A stretch of 64,000 nucleotides of DNA from Ophioderma brevispina (taxonomy: Eukaryota > Echinodermata > Ophiuroidea > Amphilepidida > Ophiodermatidae): assembly GCA_023653785.1 (NCBI GenBank), contig JAMKCH010022302.1, positions 1-64,000 on the forward strand, read 5' to 3'. This document shows positions 11,729 through 23,623 of this stretch, one piece after another. The notes beneath the pieces are model-generated. The model was not told the DNA's origin and made no database searches. It was given only the letters and a program-made list of their open reading frames with translations. Both the position numbers and the translations under genes were made by a program. How positions within the stretch are numbered: position 1 is the stretch's first letter; the number at the start of each line of letters is the position of its first letter.

Positions 11729-13090
11729 CCAGCCAAGTATCTAAACTTGTTCAGAAAAAAATTATGTGGGTCATTTTTTTTTTGTTACCAGCTGCACCAT
11801 GTCCAGATCAACTGCTCATATGGTATAATTTCTCATGATTAGTTGTGCAAAAATACAAATTTATTTTTTTGGCCTTTTGGGCCAAAAATACGATTTTTGG
11901 GGGCAAAAATATATTTTTGAAATTTTGATTATTTTGGAATCTTTAAAACAGCTTTATGCAGAAAATTATCACTTTTAAGTAATTTGACTATATTACGTCT
12001 AAATAAAAATTAAAGATATTAAAATAATAAAATAAAAGCATTCCAGAGCATTTAAGGTCATTTTTCTGAAAATATTGTTGATTTGAACTTATTACGCCAT
12101 AACATTTTCAAGTAAGCACAAACATCAAAACACATTAACACAGTTCTGTTAGACCTAAAGTTCGAATGCTTTTACTTTTAAGTAGATAATTACAGTAGTG
12201 ATAACTTTAAATGGGCAATCTAGGAAATGTTTTGCTATATCATCGGATGAACATTCACATAGTGATTTTGATCCGAAAATTGGATTTCTGATTTTATGTA
12301 TTTGGTAACTAGAAGATGTAGTTTTAGATGAAAGTCAGTTTAACCAATATGGGCTAATTTTAGTCATAATTAACTAATTAATGTAGTAAAAAACAAAGAA
12401 AATAAAAGCATTCCGGCGCATTTAAGGTCCGTTTCTCAAAATATTTGTTATTTCAAACTAATGATGTAACATAACTGTTAAAAAAGCAACAAAAGCATAA
12501 AAAAACACAATAACACAGCATTTGTTTGACCTAAAGTGTGAATTCCTTTACTTTAAGTAGAAATTACAGTAGTGTTAACTTTAAAGGTCCGTATTCCAAT
12601 TCCCCCTTTGCGGCAATCTAGGATATGTTACCAAAAATGATATACTAGTTATCATCGGATAAACATTCACTAGTGATTAGTCCGAAAATTGGATTTTCTG
12701 ATTTCATGTATTGTTATGGGCTATATTTTAGTCTAATTAACAAATTTAATGTAGTAAAAAACAAAGGAAATGTAAAAGCTTTCCAAGGCATTTAAGGTCA
12801 TTTTCTTTCCCACAACCATAACGTATTATTTGAACCAATGATTTACAACAATGTTTAAGTAAGCCACAAAAATCATTCCAAACATGTTAAAACTGTTTTG
12901 ATGACCCTTAAAATATATGCTGTACTTTTTAACTTAGAAAATTAAAGCTACCCTAGTTTTTCCCATGGTATGGAAACCCATATTGACCCTCAACAGCATG
13001 TTATTTTGATTTTGCTTGAAATATCTACATCTTTACCCACATCTCCTAGTACGTTCTGTTATGACGTCTTGTAGGCGTCTAAGGTCAGAC
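11729..13090 (+). repeat. Left inverted arm with tandem subunits
   Basis: Subunit marks AAAAGCATTCCAGAGCATTT (about 12035), AAAAGCATTCCGGCGCATTT (about 12408) and AAAAGCTTTCCAAGGCATTT (about 12775) are spaced about 370 bp. Between them recur AACACAGTTCTGTTAGACCT, ATCATCGGATGAACATTCAC and CCGAAAATTGGATTTCTGAT. The inverse of each block is found in the right arm. Confidence 0.8.
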
Positions 13091-14197
13091 TACCTTTCAA
13101 ACACTAATATAAACGAGCCTTGTGACACAAATGATCTGAATTTTATATAATATAAACAGATTTTAATGATTGTAATTGGTTCAAGAATTTGGTTATGTCC
13201 AAAACAACTTTGACATATAAAATTACACATAATATTTAAGATTACATGTATACTTAATGTAAACAGAATGTCCATAATCTCCACAAGAAGCGTTTGCAGT
13301 TCAACTGGAAATTGTTTTTTTTGTTTTTTTGGGATTTAATTTGTCCTCACAGCGAAAGACTCCAAAATGACAGTATAAATCCTAAGTAATATTCCAAGAA
13401 TCTTCTCAGTCCTGAAGATAACTTTGTCCAGCAGTTTCAAGACGACAAGGTTAAATAATCCCTCGACGACGTAGTAATCCACAGTATATCAGTCCAAGAT
13501 TAATCACCACGATTTCTATCTGTCCCACATTTGGAATCCTATTTGTTCCACAGCACTTTCGGTTCAAAGGACGAAGTTAGTAGAATAAATTACAGAAAAT
13601 CTGCTCACATGGAATTATATATCCTGGCACTAGGTGGTACTTTACATGTCGCTCTTAATGCAGAGGTAAAACTACTATCTCTTCTAGCTATTGTTAGTAG
13701 TGGATGCTGGCAGAGAGTCCCATTCAGTGATGAGTAGTTTAACTACTCACAGCTGAGATTCCCCTTTTCTAACAATAATCATTACATCATCCTCATGCCA
13801 TAAACATAACCTTACCTAGCTGACCAATCGGAATTCATCACCCGAATTAAATCAATATATATAAACTTTGTGGGGGGAATCCCTGATCTTACATGTTTGA
13901 TCCTCAAAAGCATAAACGTTTCTAAGTTTAGCATCCTTGGGGAGTATTCCCCACTTCCCTATTGTGCAATCTCAAACGGTGCACTTAGCAAAACAAAAAG
14001 GGGTTATTCCCCTTCTCTCTTTTATAAGTAAACAAAAGTGCTTTTACCTGTGAGAAATCTTTCTCAAATAAAAATTGAGAGAAAAAAAATTTTTTTTTTT
14101 AAAACTTTTAATCAAAAATTTTGAGGTGGTTATATATAACAGTTTCCCATTAAATTTCAAGCCGGACTTTTTATGCCACAGATTGCAAATGGTAGAG
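13091..14197. other. Noncoding 3' flank of the DIRS core
   Basis: Between the left arm and the recombinase there is about 1.1 kb without a recognised ORF. It includes repeated blocks with 'attcccc' (GGGGAATCC near 13876, GGGGAGTATTCCCC near 13939, GGTTATTCCCC near 14003), which may be DIRS terminal or internal complementary sequences. Confidence 0.4.
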
Positions 14198-15316
14198 TCA
14201 ACCCGGATACCAGAGTACACGGGCCATAAGGGAAGTGGAGCTATGGTGATATGGTCTCGCCGGGAGAAGGTTGAACAAACCAATAATAGAATAGTTGCAC
14301 TTACCGACTTCAATGGGTAAAGTGCTACTGGGAGCTGTGGCGACTGGAAGATGTGGAGGCTTGCTGTGATGATGAGCAAGCTGATGATAGATCGTAGCTG
14401 CCGTCGAACCGCTGCGTACTAGGACATCTCGGAGATAAACTTGTTGGAATATAGAAGGACAAGCCCATCCTATAGCGTCCATGACATCTTGTATAGAAGC
14501 TCCCCGGTAGGAGGCCCAAGCAGCCGCCTGAGATCTTACGTCGTGAGCTCCTATGTGCGTCCCCGTCAGACGAACCTCCGTACTAGCTAGGCTCTCCTTT
14601 ATGACTCCCACGATCCATCTGGCTAATGTCGTCTTGGAGGCCGGGCGAAACGGCTTCTAATTTGTGAGGAAAAGCTGGTCGTGAGCCCCCTTATAGGGCC
14701 GAGTCTTGCTGAGGTAAATCTTCAAGGCTCTAACTGGACACCAGGGTCCTTCATCGCTGGAACCCGAAGCTTGTCGGAGATCTGGGAGGATGATCGGCTG
14801 TGGAGTGAAGCTGAGAGATTGATTCTTGGCCAGGTAACCTGATCGAGGAAGAAGGCGAACGGCGTTCCCTGTGAAGGTGAGGTGATTCTCTGCTATAGAC
14901 AGAGCATGGATATCCGATACTCTCCTGCCTGATGCTGCGGCGACAAGGAAGAGAGTCTTCTTGGTGGTGTCCGCTAGAGACGCCTGGTGAAGAGGCTCAT
15001 AAGGAGGACTGTTGAGATGCTGGAGGACTGTTGGCAGGTCCCATGCTGGTACCAGAGAGCGTTCAGGCGGCCGTCGATGTAGCATTCCCTTGATGAGGTC
15101 ATGAAGCGCTGGCGAGTTAGACACGGTGATGCCTCCACCAAACCCCAGATGAATGGCTCCTACTGCCGTGCGGCAACTCCTGACTGTGCTTCGGTTGGCT
15201 CCATCTTCGAACACCTGCATCAGAAAGTCCGCCACCTCCTTTAGAGTTGCTCGCAGAGGGTCCACTTGGTGATCCCTGCACCGGTTCCAGTACTTGACCA
15301 GTCTGGCTGGATATAA
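14198..15316 (-). CDS. DIRS-type tyrosine recombinase (one in-frame stop)
   Basis: The minus-strand frame runs from LVKYWNRCRDHQVDPLRATL through LKEVADFLMQVFEDGANRST to a C-terminal recombinase domain. Tyrosine recombinases integrate DIRS circles without a DDE step. The four catalytic landmarks are visible: Arg in ASGRRVSDIHAL, the His-x-x-Arg pair in GAHDVRSQAAAWA and the nucleophile Tyr in FQQVYLRD. About 200 residues (15265-14657) are completely open; a single TAG at about 14657 follows LFLTN, and the same frame resumes at KPFRPASKTTLARWIVG and continues to 14198. The upstream junction with the RNase H part is frameshifted. It is the best preserved transposon protein in the window, probably recently active, but not intact. 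Confidence 0.85.
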
Positions 15317-15399
15317 GTGTACCTTGTTGTAGGTCTCCTTGCCTCTCCCGTCCGACAGGCAGGTTGGAGCGAAAGGCCTGCTTCTCTGTAGGACTGGAT

Positions 15400-16215
15400 G
15401 AAATTGGCCATGCAGTCAGGTTGATCGCCTTCAGAGTCTCCATCGGAAGGAGACCCCCCGGAGTCTTGATCAGGCCCTCCTCATTGGAAGACGTCAACGG
15501 GTTGGCGTTATCTAGCGCGAAGGGGAGTTTGGAAACCACGGTTGCCCGAGTCCAATTCGGGCACACCAGAATCATGCGGCATTGCTGTCCTGGGAAACTT
15601 GAGAAGAAAGCGAGGAAAAATAGGGGCGATCAGAGGGAAGGCGTATTCTGCGACTTCGTCCCACTCATTTGTCTTGGCGTCCTGGCTGGAAGGGCGCTGG
15701 GTCCCTGGCCCACGAGCAGTATGTCGAGAGCTGGGCGTTGAGGCGGTTTTGCGAACAGGTCCACGTGGAGGTGTTCCAGCCTGTTGAAACTTATTCTGCC
15801 TATCTTGGGGTTGAAGTGCCACTCACCGACGACCCCCGGACTTTCAATGGCCCCGACTTCCGGATGCTTCTCGAGGGGCATCTGCAGGGTGTTGTCTTCC
15901 CCGGGAAGGTAAACGGCTGTCAGGGTGTACCGTGACGGAGACACCACTCCAGGACTGTTCTGTAGACAAAGGATGGCGGACTTGGTGCCCCCCTGCTTGT
16001 TTATGTTGGAGACGACCGACATGTTTTCGCACTGGACTAGGACGGACTAGGAACTGACCTTCCCTTGACTAGATGGCGAGTGCGCAGCGGCCAGATGAAC
16101 TGCCCACAGCTCCAGAAAGTTGATGTGATGCTGGGTCAACTTCCTTGTCCAGGTCCCTGAGAGGCGAATTGTCTCTACGTGGGCCCCCACCACTCTTTGA
16201 CGCGTCCGTCGTGAG
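15400..16215 (-). pseudogene. DIRS RNase H / linker remnant (frameshifted)
   Basis: Upstream of the recombinase, the minus strand reads TTDASKSG (the catalytic Asp start of RNase H), then in another frame GTWTRKLTQHHINFLELWAV, then NMSVVSNINKQGGTKSAILC, AVYLPGEDN and HVDLFAKPPQRP, and finally MILVCPNWTRATVVSKLPFA and NLTAWPIS. This order (RNase H, INKQGGT, VDLFA, PNW, NLTAW) is typical of DIRS1-like pol ends that precede the tyrosine recombinase. At least two or three frame changes break it. The reverse transcriptase and gag that should precede it are missing: similarity stops abruptly near 16215, where AT-rich inverted-arm-like sequence begins. Confidence 0.82.
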
Positions 16216-16539
16216 ATTGAAAGATGAGGATAGTACTAGTTAATAGTTTTATACAATGCATAAATAATGGATAAACTTACCAGACTTAATTGTCACTATA
16301 TTTGCTATAGGTGTGTGAACAAAGTAAGTTATCATGTAAAGCCATGATAAAAGACAAAATAATGGTTTCATTTGTAGTGAAATCAGTACTTTAATTCTTT
16401 GGCCAAGCTATTACAACAAGTAAGTAACACTTTTTACTGAACTCTTGATAATTAGGTAATCTCAGCTTCTACTAGGCTGTTAAGATGCTATTTTATATTT
16501 TATAAAAAAAAAGGTAAAAGAGTAATAATATTAATTATG

Positions 16540-17908
16540 TTACATCTTCTTAAGGTCTGATGTTCCCTGTCATTAGTCAGCTGATTTATTCAAATTAACA
16601 TATTTGGAGCGAATGTCTTAAAAGACCATAAACTGAAATGTCTTTGTTTTTTTCTACATTGATTTGTTAATTATGACCCAAGGTGTCGTTCAAATTGTTT
16701 CAACTGATTTTAACTAAAGCTATGTTGAAGTTATCAAGTACATTAACAGGAAATTAGCAAATCAAATTTTCAGTCAAAAATCACAATTTTGATTATTCCT
16801 GTGACTCTCTAAAACAACTTATTTTAACATACCTTAGACTGCCCCTTTAAAGGTAACACAGCTTTTTTATTTCTAATTAAAAGTGAGAGCAAAACGTTTT
16901 AACATGTTTTTTTTAATGATTTTTTGTGCTTACTTAAAACATGTTTCTAATCATTGTTCAAATATACATTATGTTGAGAAAATGACCTTAAATGCTCTCG
17001 AAAGCTTTTATTTTCTTTGTTTTTTTACTACATTATTTGTTAGTTATGACTATAATATAGCCCATAACAAATACAGTTAAATCAGAAATCCAATTTTCGG
17101 ACCAAAAATCACTATGTGAATGTTAATCCGATGATATAGCAATCATGTTTGTAACATAGCCTAGATGCCCCTTTTAAAAGTTAACAATAAGTAATTTCTT
17201 ACTTAAAGTAACCGAATTCACACTTTAGTCAAACAGAACTGTGTTATTGTGTTTTTATGCTTTTGTGTTTTTAACATGTTATGTACATCATTAGTTGAAA
17301 AAACAAATTTTGGGAAAACTGACCTTAAATGCGCTGGAATGCTTTTATTTTCTTTGTTTTTTTACTACCTTAATAGTTGAATTATGACTAAAATATAGCT
17401 CCGATTTGGTTAAAACTGATTTTTCCATCTAAACTACATGTCTCATAGTTTCCTTTAAAGTTATCCCTCTGATAATTCTACTTTAAAGCTAAAAAAGCAT
17501 TCACAACTTTAGGTCTAACACAGAACTGTGTTAATGTTTTTTGATGCTTTTGTGCTTACTTTACCATGTTTATTTGCATCATAAGTTCAAATAAAACAGT
17601 AATTTTGAGAAAAATGACCTTAAATGCTCTGGAATGCTTGTATTTTCTTTATTTAATTAATCTTTAATTTGTTTTTTAAGACGTAAATATATTCCCAATT
17701 ACTTAAAGTGTTAATTTTCTGATAAGCTTGTTTTGAAGATATCAAATACATCAAAATCTTCAATATCATATTTTTGGCCAAAAAAAAAATTTGTATTTTT
17801 GGCAACACGCTTATGAGAAACTATACCATAGAAGCATTGATCTACATGGTTTCCAGCTTGAAACAAAAAATGCCCACATATTGCTGAACACATTTATATA
17901 CTTGGCTG
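16540..17908 (-). repeat. Right inverted arm with tandem subunits
   Basis: The reverse-complement marks GACCTTAAATGCTCTCGAAA (about 16985), GACCTTAAATGCGCTGGAAT (about 17322) and GACCTTAAATGCTCTGGAAT (about 17612) are present, with a fourth, more decayed unit near 16620. Interleaved blocks such as ACAGAACTGTGTTA and AATCCAATTTTCGGAC mirror the left arm. Low-complexity T runs abound. Confidence 0.8.
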
Positions 17909-18549
17909 GCTGTCTGTTAAGACGATTGAAGCAGCAAATCAAAATTAGCTTTTAGATAAAAATGGGGATTTATAATGCTTTCCTCAAAACGATATTTTTA
18001 TAAACATTGTTTCATTGGTCATTTCTTTATCTCGAATGCTTGTTTTATGTACCACATCATTTTTGATGGAAGCTAACAAACGTTTCAAGCAGTTCCATTA
18101 TGTCCTCTATGAATTTACCTACTACCTTTCCAACAGTATTCTTGGATTGTTTTTTACATGATGTTATGTGATTCCCGTTTGAATAAGGGGATACCAATAG
18201 GTTTGTAATTATTTCAGTCAAAACCAGCGCTACTGCCATTCGTGATTGTCTAAATAAATTACACAGCTTTCTTTGCCCGGGGGGGCACTTGTATCCAAAG
18301 GGGGATATGATGCGTGAACAAGAAAACGCGTAAAAATGTATCTTTTTTCCACCCGGCATGTACGCGCGTACAGTGATTAGGGTGTCAAAAACAGCAAGAG
18401 GTGGAAAAAAAAGGTATGTTTTTTTCTTATCCTGAAAATTGTTATGTATGTGTTTAGGTATGTATACTCATTAAGCAAATAAACAAGATAATAAAGGGTA
18501 TATTAACGACACAATGCATTGCTTACTAGCGAAAACTAACAAATTACTT

Positions 18550-21500
18550 AATTAGTGTAGCAAAACAGACAAACTAGACTGGACCGATCTAATTACAAGG
18601 CGGCCGTATTGGGGATGGATGGTGATCCCCTTAATGAAAACCCCTTGAAGTGACTTGACCTTTGACCCCTGTAACGTCACCAAATGTCATTAAATGTATT
18701 TTTCGTGTTAACAACTTTTTACAAGGATCAATATTATTGGTTTTCAACGCAAGCCAAGCATTTCCAGGGATTTGACCTTTTCACCCTATACGGTGACCCC
18801 TGGGTCACGGATGGGGTCAACTGTATTTTTTTTATTTACATATCCCGAGATTTATTCCTGTCAAATTTTACTTCAATCGGAGCTTGTTTGTAAATATTGA
18901 CCTTTGACACTTGAACTTTGACCTTTGTGGTCGAGACTATCATAGACTATTAATGTTACATCACTGTATTAATAACGGGCTTTATATGTCCTTTTATAGG
19001 CTGAGATAATTCCAATTTGGTCGTATTTTTAACATTTTTGGCAAAATTGACCTTTGACCCCTTAATGACCTTTGATCCCGGTGAGAAAAAACCTTCGTGT
19101 ACACAACCAAAAATGCCTTGTGCCAATACACCCCCCCCCCCCCCCCCCCCAACAAAAAAATTCCTACGATGCTTAGTTCTGGAGATGTAAAAATTCTTGA
19201 AATTTATTACCTTAAAACCGGAAAATGACCTAAATGACCTTTGACCCTCCAAAATTAAAAAATAACTGCATACACCAGGTAACATGGAATGCATATCTGC
19301 AAGTTAGGGCACTGTACGATGTTTGATTTTTTTTGAGATAAAATTTTTGAATATATTTTGGAATTTTTTTGGTTTTGACCGGAAGTGACACCCTCTTCTT
19401 AATGAACCTTTGATCCTGAAATAGTGGTCAAAACCGAAGACCCTGCAGGGTTTTACAATACATGTGCTCGAATGACGTCACTCTGTTACGTAATTGTAAG
19501 GACAGCGATTTTGAATTTTTTAACAATTTTAACTTTCATTTTAATAATTTTTACATTAAGTTTCCCTTTAATGACCCTTTGACCTCTTGATCCTGAACAC
19601 CCTTATGAAGCAAGGGTTAATTGGTTCTCTGAACCAGTTTGTTTGTGATATCGGCGTAGGACGTAATGCCCTTAGAAGCAAGGATTATAATTGGCTAACA
19701 AAAAAATACATATTTGCCGCCTGTTGACCTTTTCACCTCTATAACGTGACCTGGGTCACGAATAGGGTCATGTAGATTTTTCTGTATTTACGATGATCCC
19801 GAGGATCATTCCTGTCAAATTTCAGTTCAATCGGAGCTGGTTTGTAAATTTTGACTTTTGACCTTGAACTTTGACTTGGGGTCGGACTATCATGGACCTC
19901 TTCTACTATAAATGTTACATCACTGTAGCAAATAACGGGCTTTATCTGTACTCTATAGGCTGAGGGATAAATCCAATTTGGTTTATTTTTAGCATTTTTT
20001 GGCGAAAATATTGACTTTTGACCCTTTATGACATTTGATTCATGGTTTATAAAAAAAAACTCTTCGTATACACAACCAAAAATGCATTGTTCCAATGCAA
20101 ATAAAAAAATTCTACTACGGTTAGTTCGGGAGATAAAAATTCTTAAAAATTTATTGACCATTACCCGGAAATGGACCTTTAAATGACCTTGACATCCAAA
20201 ATAAAAATACCTTGTATACACCAGGGTAACATGAATGCATTGAATGCATTATCTGAAAGTTAGGTTACTGTACGATGTTGGTATTTGAGATCTAAACAAA
20301 AATTAAAAATTTTGGAATATTTTTGGGTTTTGACCGGAAGGACCCCTTAATGACTTTTGATCCGGAAAATATGTGGGACAAACCCGAAGACCCTGGAGAG
20401 TAACAATATATGTGCTCTAATGACGTCACTCTGCTACCTAAATTTGTAAGAACAGCGATTTTGACTATTTTCACAATATTTGGCTTTCAACCGGAAAAAT
20501 GACCCCCTAATGACCTTGGACTCCTTATCCCTGAACACCCTATATGAAGCAAGGGGTCAGTGGTTCTTGACCCAGTTTGGTTGATTTCGGCGTAATGCTG
20601 TAGAAGAGATAATTGTGTAACAAAAAAATTACATATTTGACGCTGTCGGCCAGGTCAAATGGTCAACAAGGGTCAAGTTCATGTGAACATAAATGGTCCA
20701 GTCAGCGGTCATTGGAGTAGGTCTAGTACCAATATGTCAAACAGTGACTGAGCTAGAAGAGCAGTTGAAGTGTAATGTTGATAGAAGAAAGACGAAAGAA
20801 AGAACTAGACTGTGAACAGATCTAATTACAAGACGGCCGTCTTGGGAATGGATGGTTGATTCCCCTTAATGACCCCTTGAGGTGACTTGACCTTTGACCC
20901 TGTAGACTGCACCAATATGTCACAAATGTCATTAACTGTAATTTGACATGTTAACAACTTACAAGGATCAAATTATGAGTTTCAACTCAATCCAAGCATG
21001 TCAGGGATTTGATCGTTTCACCCTATAAAGTTGACCCTGGTCACGAATAGGGTCAACTGTAATTTTATGATATTTACGATTATCCCGAGGATATTCGGTC
21101 AAATGCAGTTCAATCGGAGCTTTGGTAAATTTTGACCTTTGACCTTGAACTTTGACCTTGGTTGTCGAGACCTCATAGGGCCTCTTCACTATTAATGTTT
21201 ACAGCCCTGTAGTAAGAAACTGGCTTTAGCTGTCCTCTATACGCTGAGATAAATCCAATTGGTCTTATTTTTAACATTTTGGGGAAATCCGAAAATTGAC
21301 CTTTTGACCCCTTATGACCTTTGATCCGGTATAAAAACCTGAGGTACACAAACAAACATTGCATGGTTCAATACAAATAAAAAAATTCTACTATGCTTAG
21401 TTCTGGAGATAAAAATTCTTGAAATTAGTGACCTTAAGACCGGAAATGACCCTTAAATGACCTTTGACTCCAAAATAAAAATACGTGCCTTACACAGGTA

Positions 21501-22070
21501 ACATGAATTGCATATCTGTAACTTAAAAACTGTTATATGTTTGAGTGTTGAGATAAAATGTTTTGAATATTGTGAATATTTTTGGTTTTTGACCGGAATG
21601 GACCTTGATTCTGAAAACTGTGGACAACCCAAAGACCCTGCCTAGTAACAATGCATGTGCTCTATTGACGTCACTCTGCTACGTAAATTTGTAATGACAG
21701 AGTATTTTTTGAATATTTTTCACAATTTTTGTTTTCCAACCGGAAATGCCCCCTTTTAATGACCTCTGACTCCTTATCCCCTGAACACCCTATAGAGGCA
21801 AGGGTCAGTGGTTCCTGGGAAGAACTTTGGTCTATATCGGCGTAATCCTGTAAGAAGATAATTTTACAATCAAAGTCACATATTTAACGTCCCCTTGCCC
21901 CCTTGGCAGGTCAAAGGTCAGACAGGGGTCTGTCATATTACATAAATGTTCAACGTCAGCGGTCTTTGATGTAGTCTAGTCACAATACGTCGAACAATGA
22001 CTGAGCTAGAAGGCAGTTGAAGTGTGAATGAAGAAGAAAGAAGAAGAAGAACCGCACAAAAACATAACAA
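18550..22070 (+). repeat. Three-unit tandem repeat with TGACCTTTGACC motifs
   Basis: Three diverged units of about 0.95-1.3 kb start near 18560, 19700 (5'-truncated) and 20800. Each repeats blocks such as GGATTTGACCTTTTCACCCT, TGGGTCACGAATAGGGTCA, CAATCGGAGCTTGTTTGTAA, GACCTTGAACTTTGACCTT and AATGACGTCACTCTG. The exact 12-mer TGACCTTTGACC (reverse complement GGTCAAAGGTCA, a DR1 layout of AGGTCA half-sites) is seen at 18656, 19048, 20888 and 21133, with many one-off variants. Units 1 and 3 open with AATTACAAGRCGGCCGT; units 2 and 3 close with GTGACTGAGCTAGAAG-type sequence and then GAAGAA-rich tails. No long ORF is shared, so these are noncoding repeat copies in the large integrin intron. Confidence 0.8.
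20829..20844. repeat. Perfect 16-bp palindrome CAAGACGGCCGTCTTG
   Basis: The sequence is its own reverse complement and marks the start of unit 3 of the TGACC-rich repeat; a decayed version (CAAGGCGGCCGTATTG) marks unit 1 near 18597. Confidence 0.85.
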
Positions 22071-22146
22071 GACGGCTTGACGGCCGTCTGTAATAGAAGA
22101 AGAACGCCATCAGAAACAGAACAAGGCCGCCTGAAGGCCGCCTTGT
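22066..22146. repeat. Pair of small hairpins at the repeat tail
   Basis: ACAAGACGGCTTGACGGCCGTCTGT (about 22067-22091) and ACAAGGC...GCCTTGT (22121-22146) are successive stem-loops, each preceded by a GAAGAAGAAC-type tail. They resemble the CAAGACGGCCGTCTTG palindrome at the repeat heads, which suggests that head and tail hairpins belong to one element family. Confidence 0.6.
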
Positions 22147-22149
22147 AAA

Positions 22150-23610
22150 TATTGTTAGGGTATGTTTTAGAGCCGGTGCAAATACTTGGTTTAGGGTGCA
22201 TTTTGGAAGTTTCATGTTCACTGCATCATACTACCTTTGAATCCAAGTGGCCCGGGTTTCTTTTGTTACACACAATCATCATGTTGTTCTTAGGGGTTAA
22301 ATAATAAGGTTAAGATTTTTTTGTATTACTGTTATAGAGCACTTTATGACGCGCCAACCTCGTCCCAATTTACTTTTAACAAGTTGAATTTTTTTTTTTT
22401 TTGCATTATCTGAACCTACGGCCTAATTATCGTATGTGTACAACTCGACATGCGTTTCAATCAACCTTGAAAGAAACTCGGATAATTTTGTCATAAGATT
22501 GTGGGTATTTTTCTGTACCAAATAGAGAGCAATTAGATCTGGTGGGGCACCGTGCTACCTGGAACAACATACTATAGATATATTCATCCCAGGTGAGACC
22601 ACAATTTCCCTACTAACGTCAAAGTGTCAATCAAAATCCTCCGAAATTTTTCGAGAAAAAAACTTTCGCCTTAACGATAACACATGAAGGTTGTCAAGGA
22701 TCACAACTTGCACCTTGCAGTAATAAAAAAATCATATGCTAGCAAATATGGCAATGTCCGTATAGCGGTACAAAAAGTGGTAAAAAGTTGAAATTAAGTA
22801 TTACACTTTGTCACATTGTTACATCCCTTGTTACGTCACTTATTTCATTTCATAAATAAAGTTTGCGAAATAACATTATTGTTTTTTTCTTCAGGGATCA
22901 TTTGATAACAAATAACACGTTCTTTTAGAATGTACTATACCTTTGTGATGAGTACGTTATCCCCTGGGGCGCAATCATTATGGCGAGTATTGTATGTTCA
23001 TGTTATAACCATTTTCCAGACTAGAGTTTGGGAGAGGTTACCGTGATCTTTTTACAACTTGATTCATGAACAATAAAAAATACGTGTTAATGTAAGTGAA
23101 TTTCATACAACCATATGTTTTAATCATTAACAATCAATATTATTGTACATCAGTCTTTTGCGTACCTATAAGCGTGTAGTTAGTATTATTAAGATTAGGC
23201 CCACACCATCTGCAATGTGAAATTTAATGTCTTCATACATTAGATCTTGATCTTTGTGTTCATTTTATGCTAACTGATTCAGGAAAATGTGATCCTTCGA
23301 CGGGTAAGGAAATGATTGCCAAAGTTAATTAATAACAGAACTTCCTAACTATTAGGAATGTCAGAATGTCCAACCTCCACACTAAATTCCTTTTGTCCGT
23401 ACAGTTATGTTGTATTTAACCAATAAATCGTAATACAAACGATCCCAACCTTTTTAACTGTTGAGATTCTGATTGAATAAATTAGTTATATTTGTACACG
23501 ATTAGATCATATTTATGATCACGGGACATGTAATTGGCAGTCATTCAAACTCCAATTGGCATCGCGTTTAATAATCAATAGCGCACCACTGTAATCCGGT
23601 TACTTTATTC
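22150..23610. other. Integrin intron, no feature recognised
   Basis: AT-rich sequence with no TIR pair, tandem array or splice-bounded exon seen. The missing integrin exon (YSV...GDF...GAPR) was looked for here and not found. Confidence 0.45.
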
Positions 23611-23623
23611 ATCTGCCGTTGAC

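Larger units (their letters stand above)
11729..17908. mobile_element. 6.2 kb element with about 1.35 kb inverted arms around a DIRS core
   Basis: The left end CCAGCCAAGTATCTAAAC (11729) and the right end ATACTTGGCTGG (ending 17908) are inverted copies, and the similarity continues inward past TATGGTATAATTTCTCATGA and the GGCC...AAATACAAATTT block to about 13090 on the left and 16540 on the right. Each arm is itself a tandem series of subunits, about 290-370 bp apart, marked by AAATAAAAGCATTCCAGAGC / ATTTAAGGTCA. The interior (about 13.1-16.5 kb) carries the RNase H and tyrosine recombinase of a DIRS-type element on the minus strand. No target duplication was recognised. DIRS elements do have inverted ends, but these arms are unusually long and modular, and gag and RT are absent, so a foldback-type element hosting a DIRS fragment is equally possible. 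Confidence 0.75.

Noticed and set aside
18956..19294. 112-codon minus ORF with a glycine run
   Set aside because: The glycine run comes from a C19 tract, and the rest is the TGACC-rich noncoding repeat read backwards.
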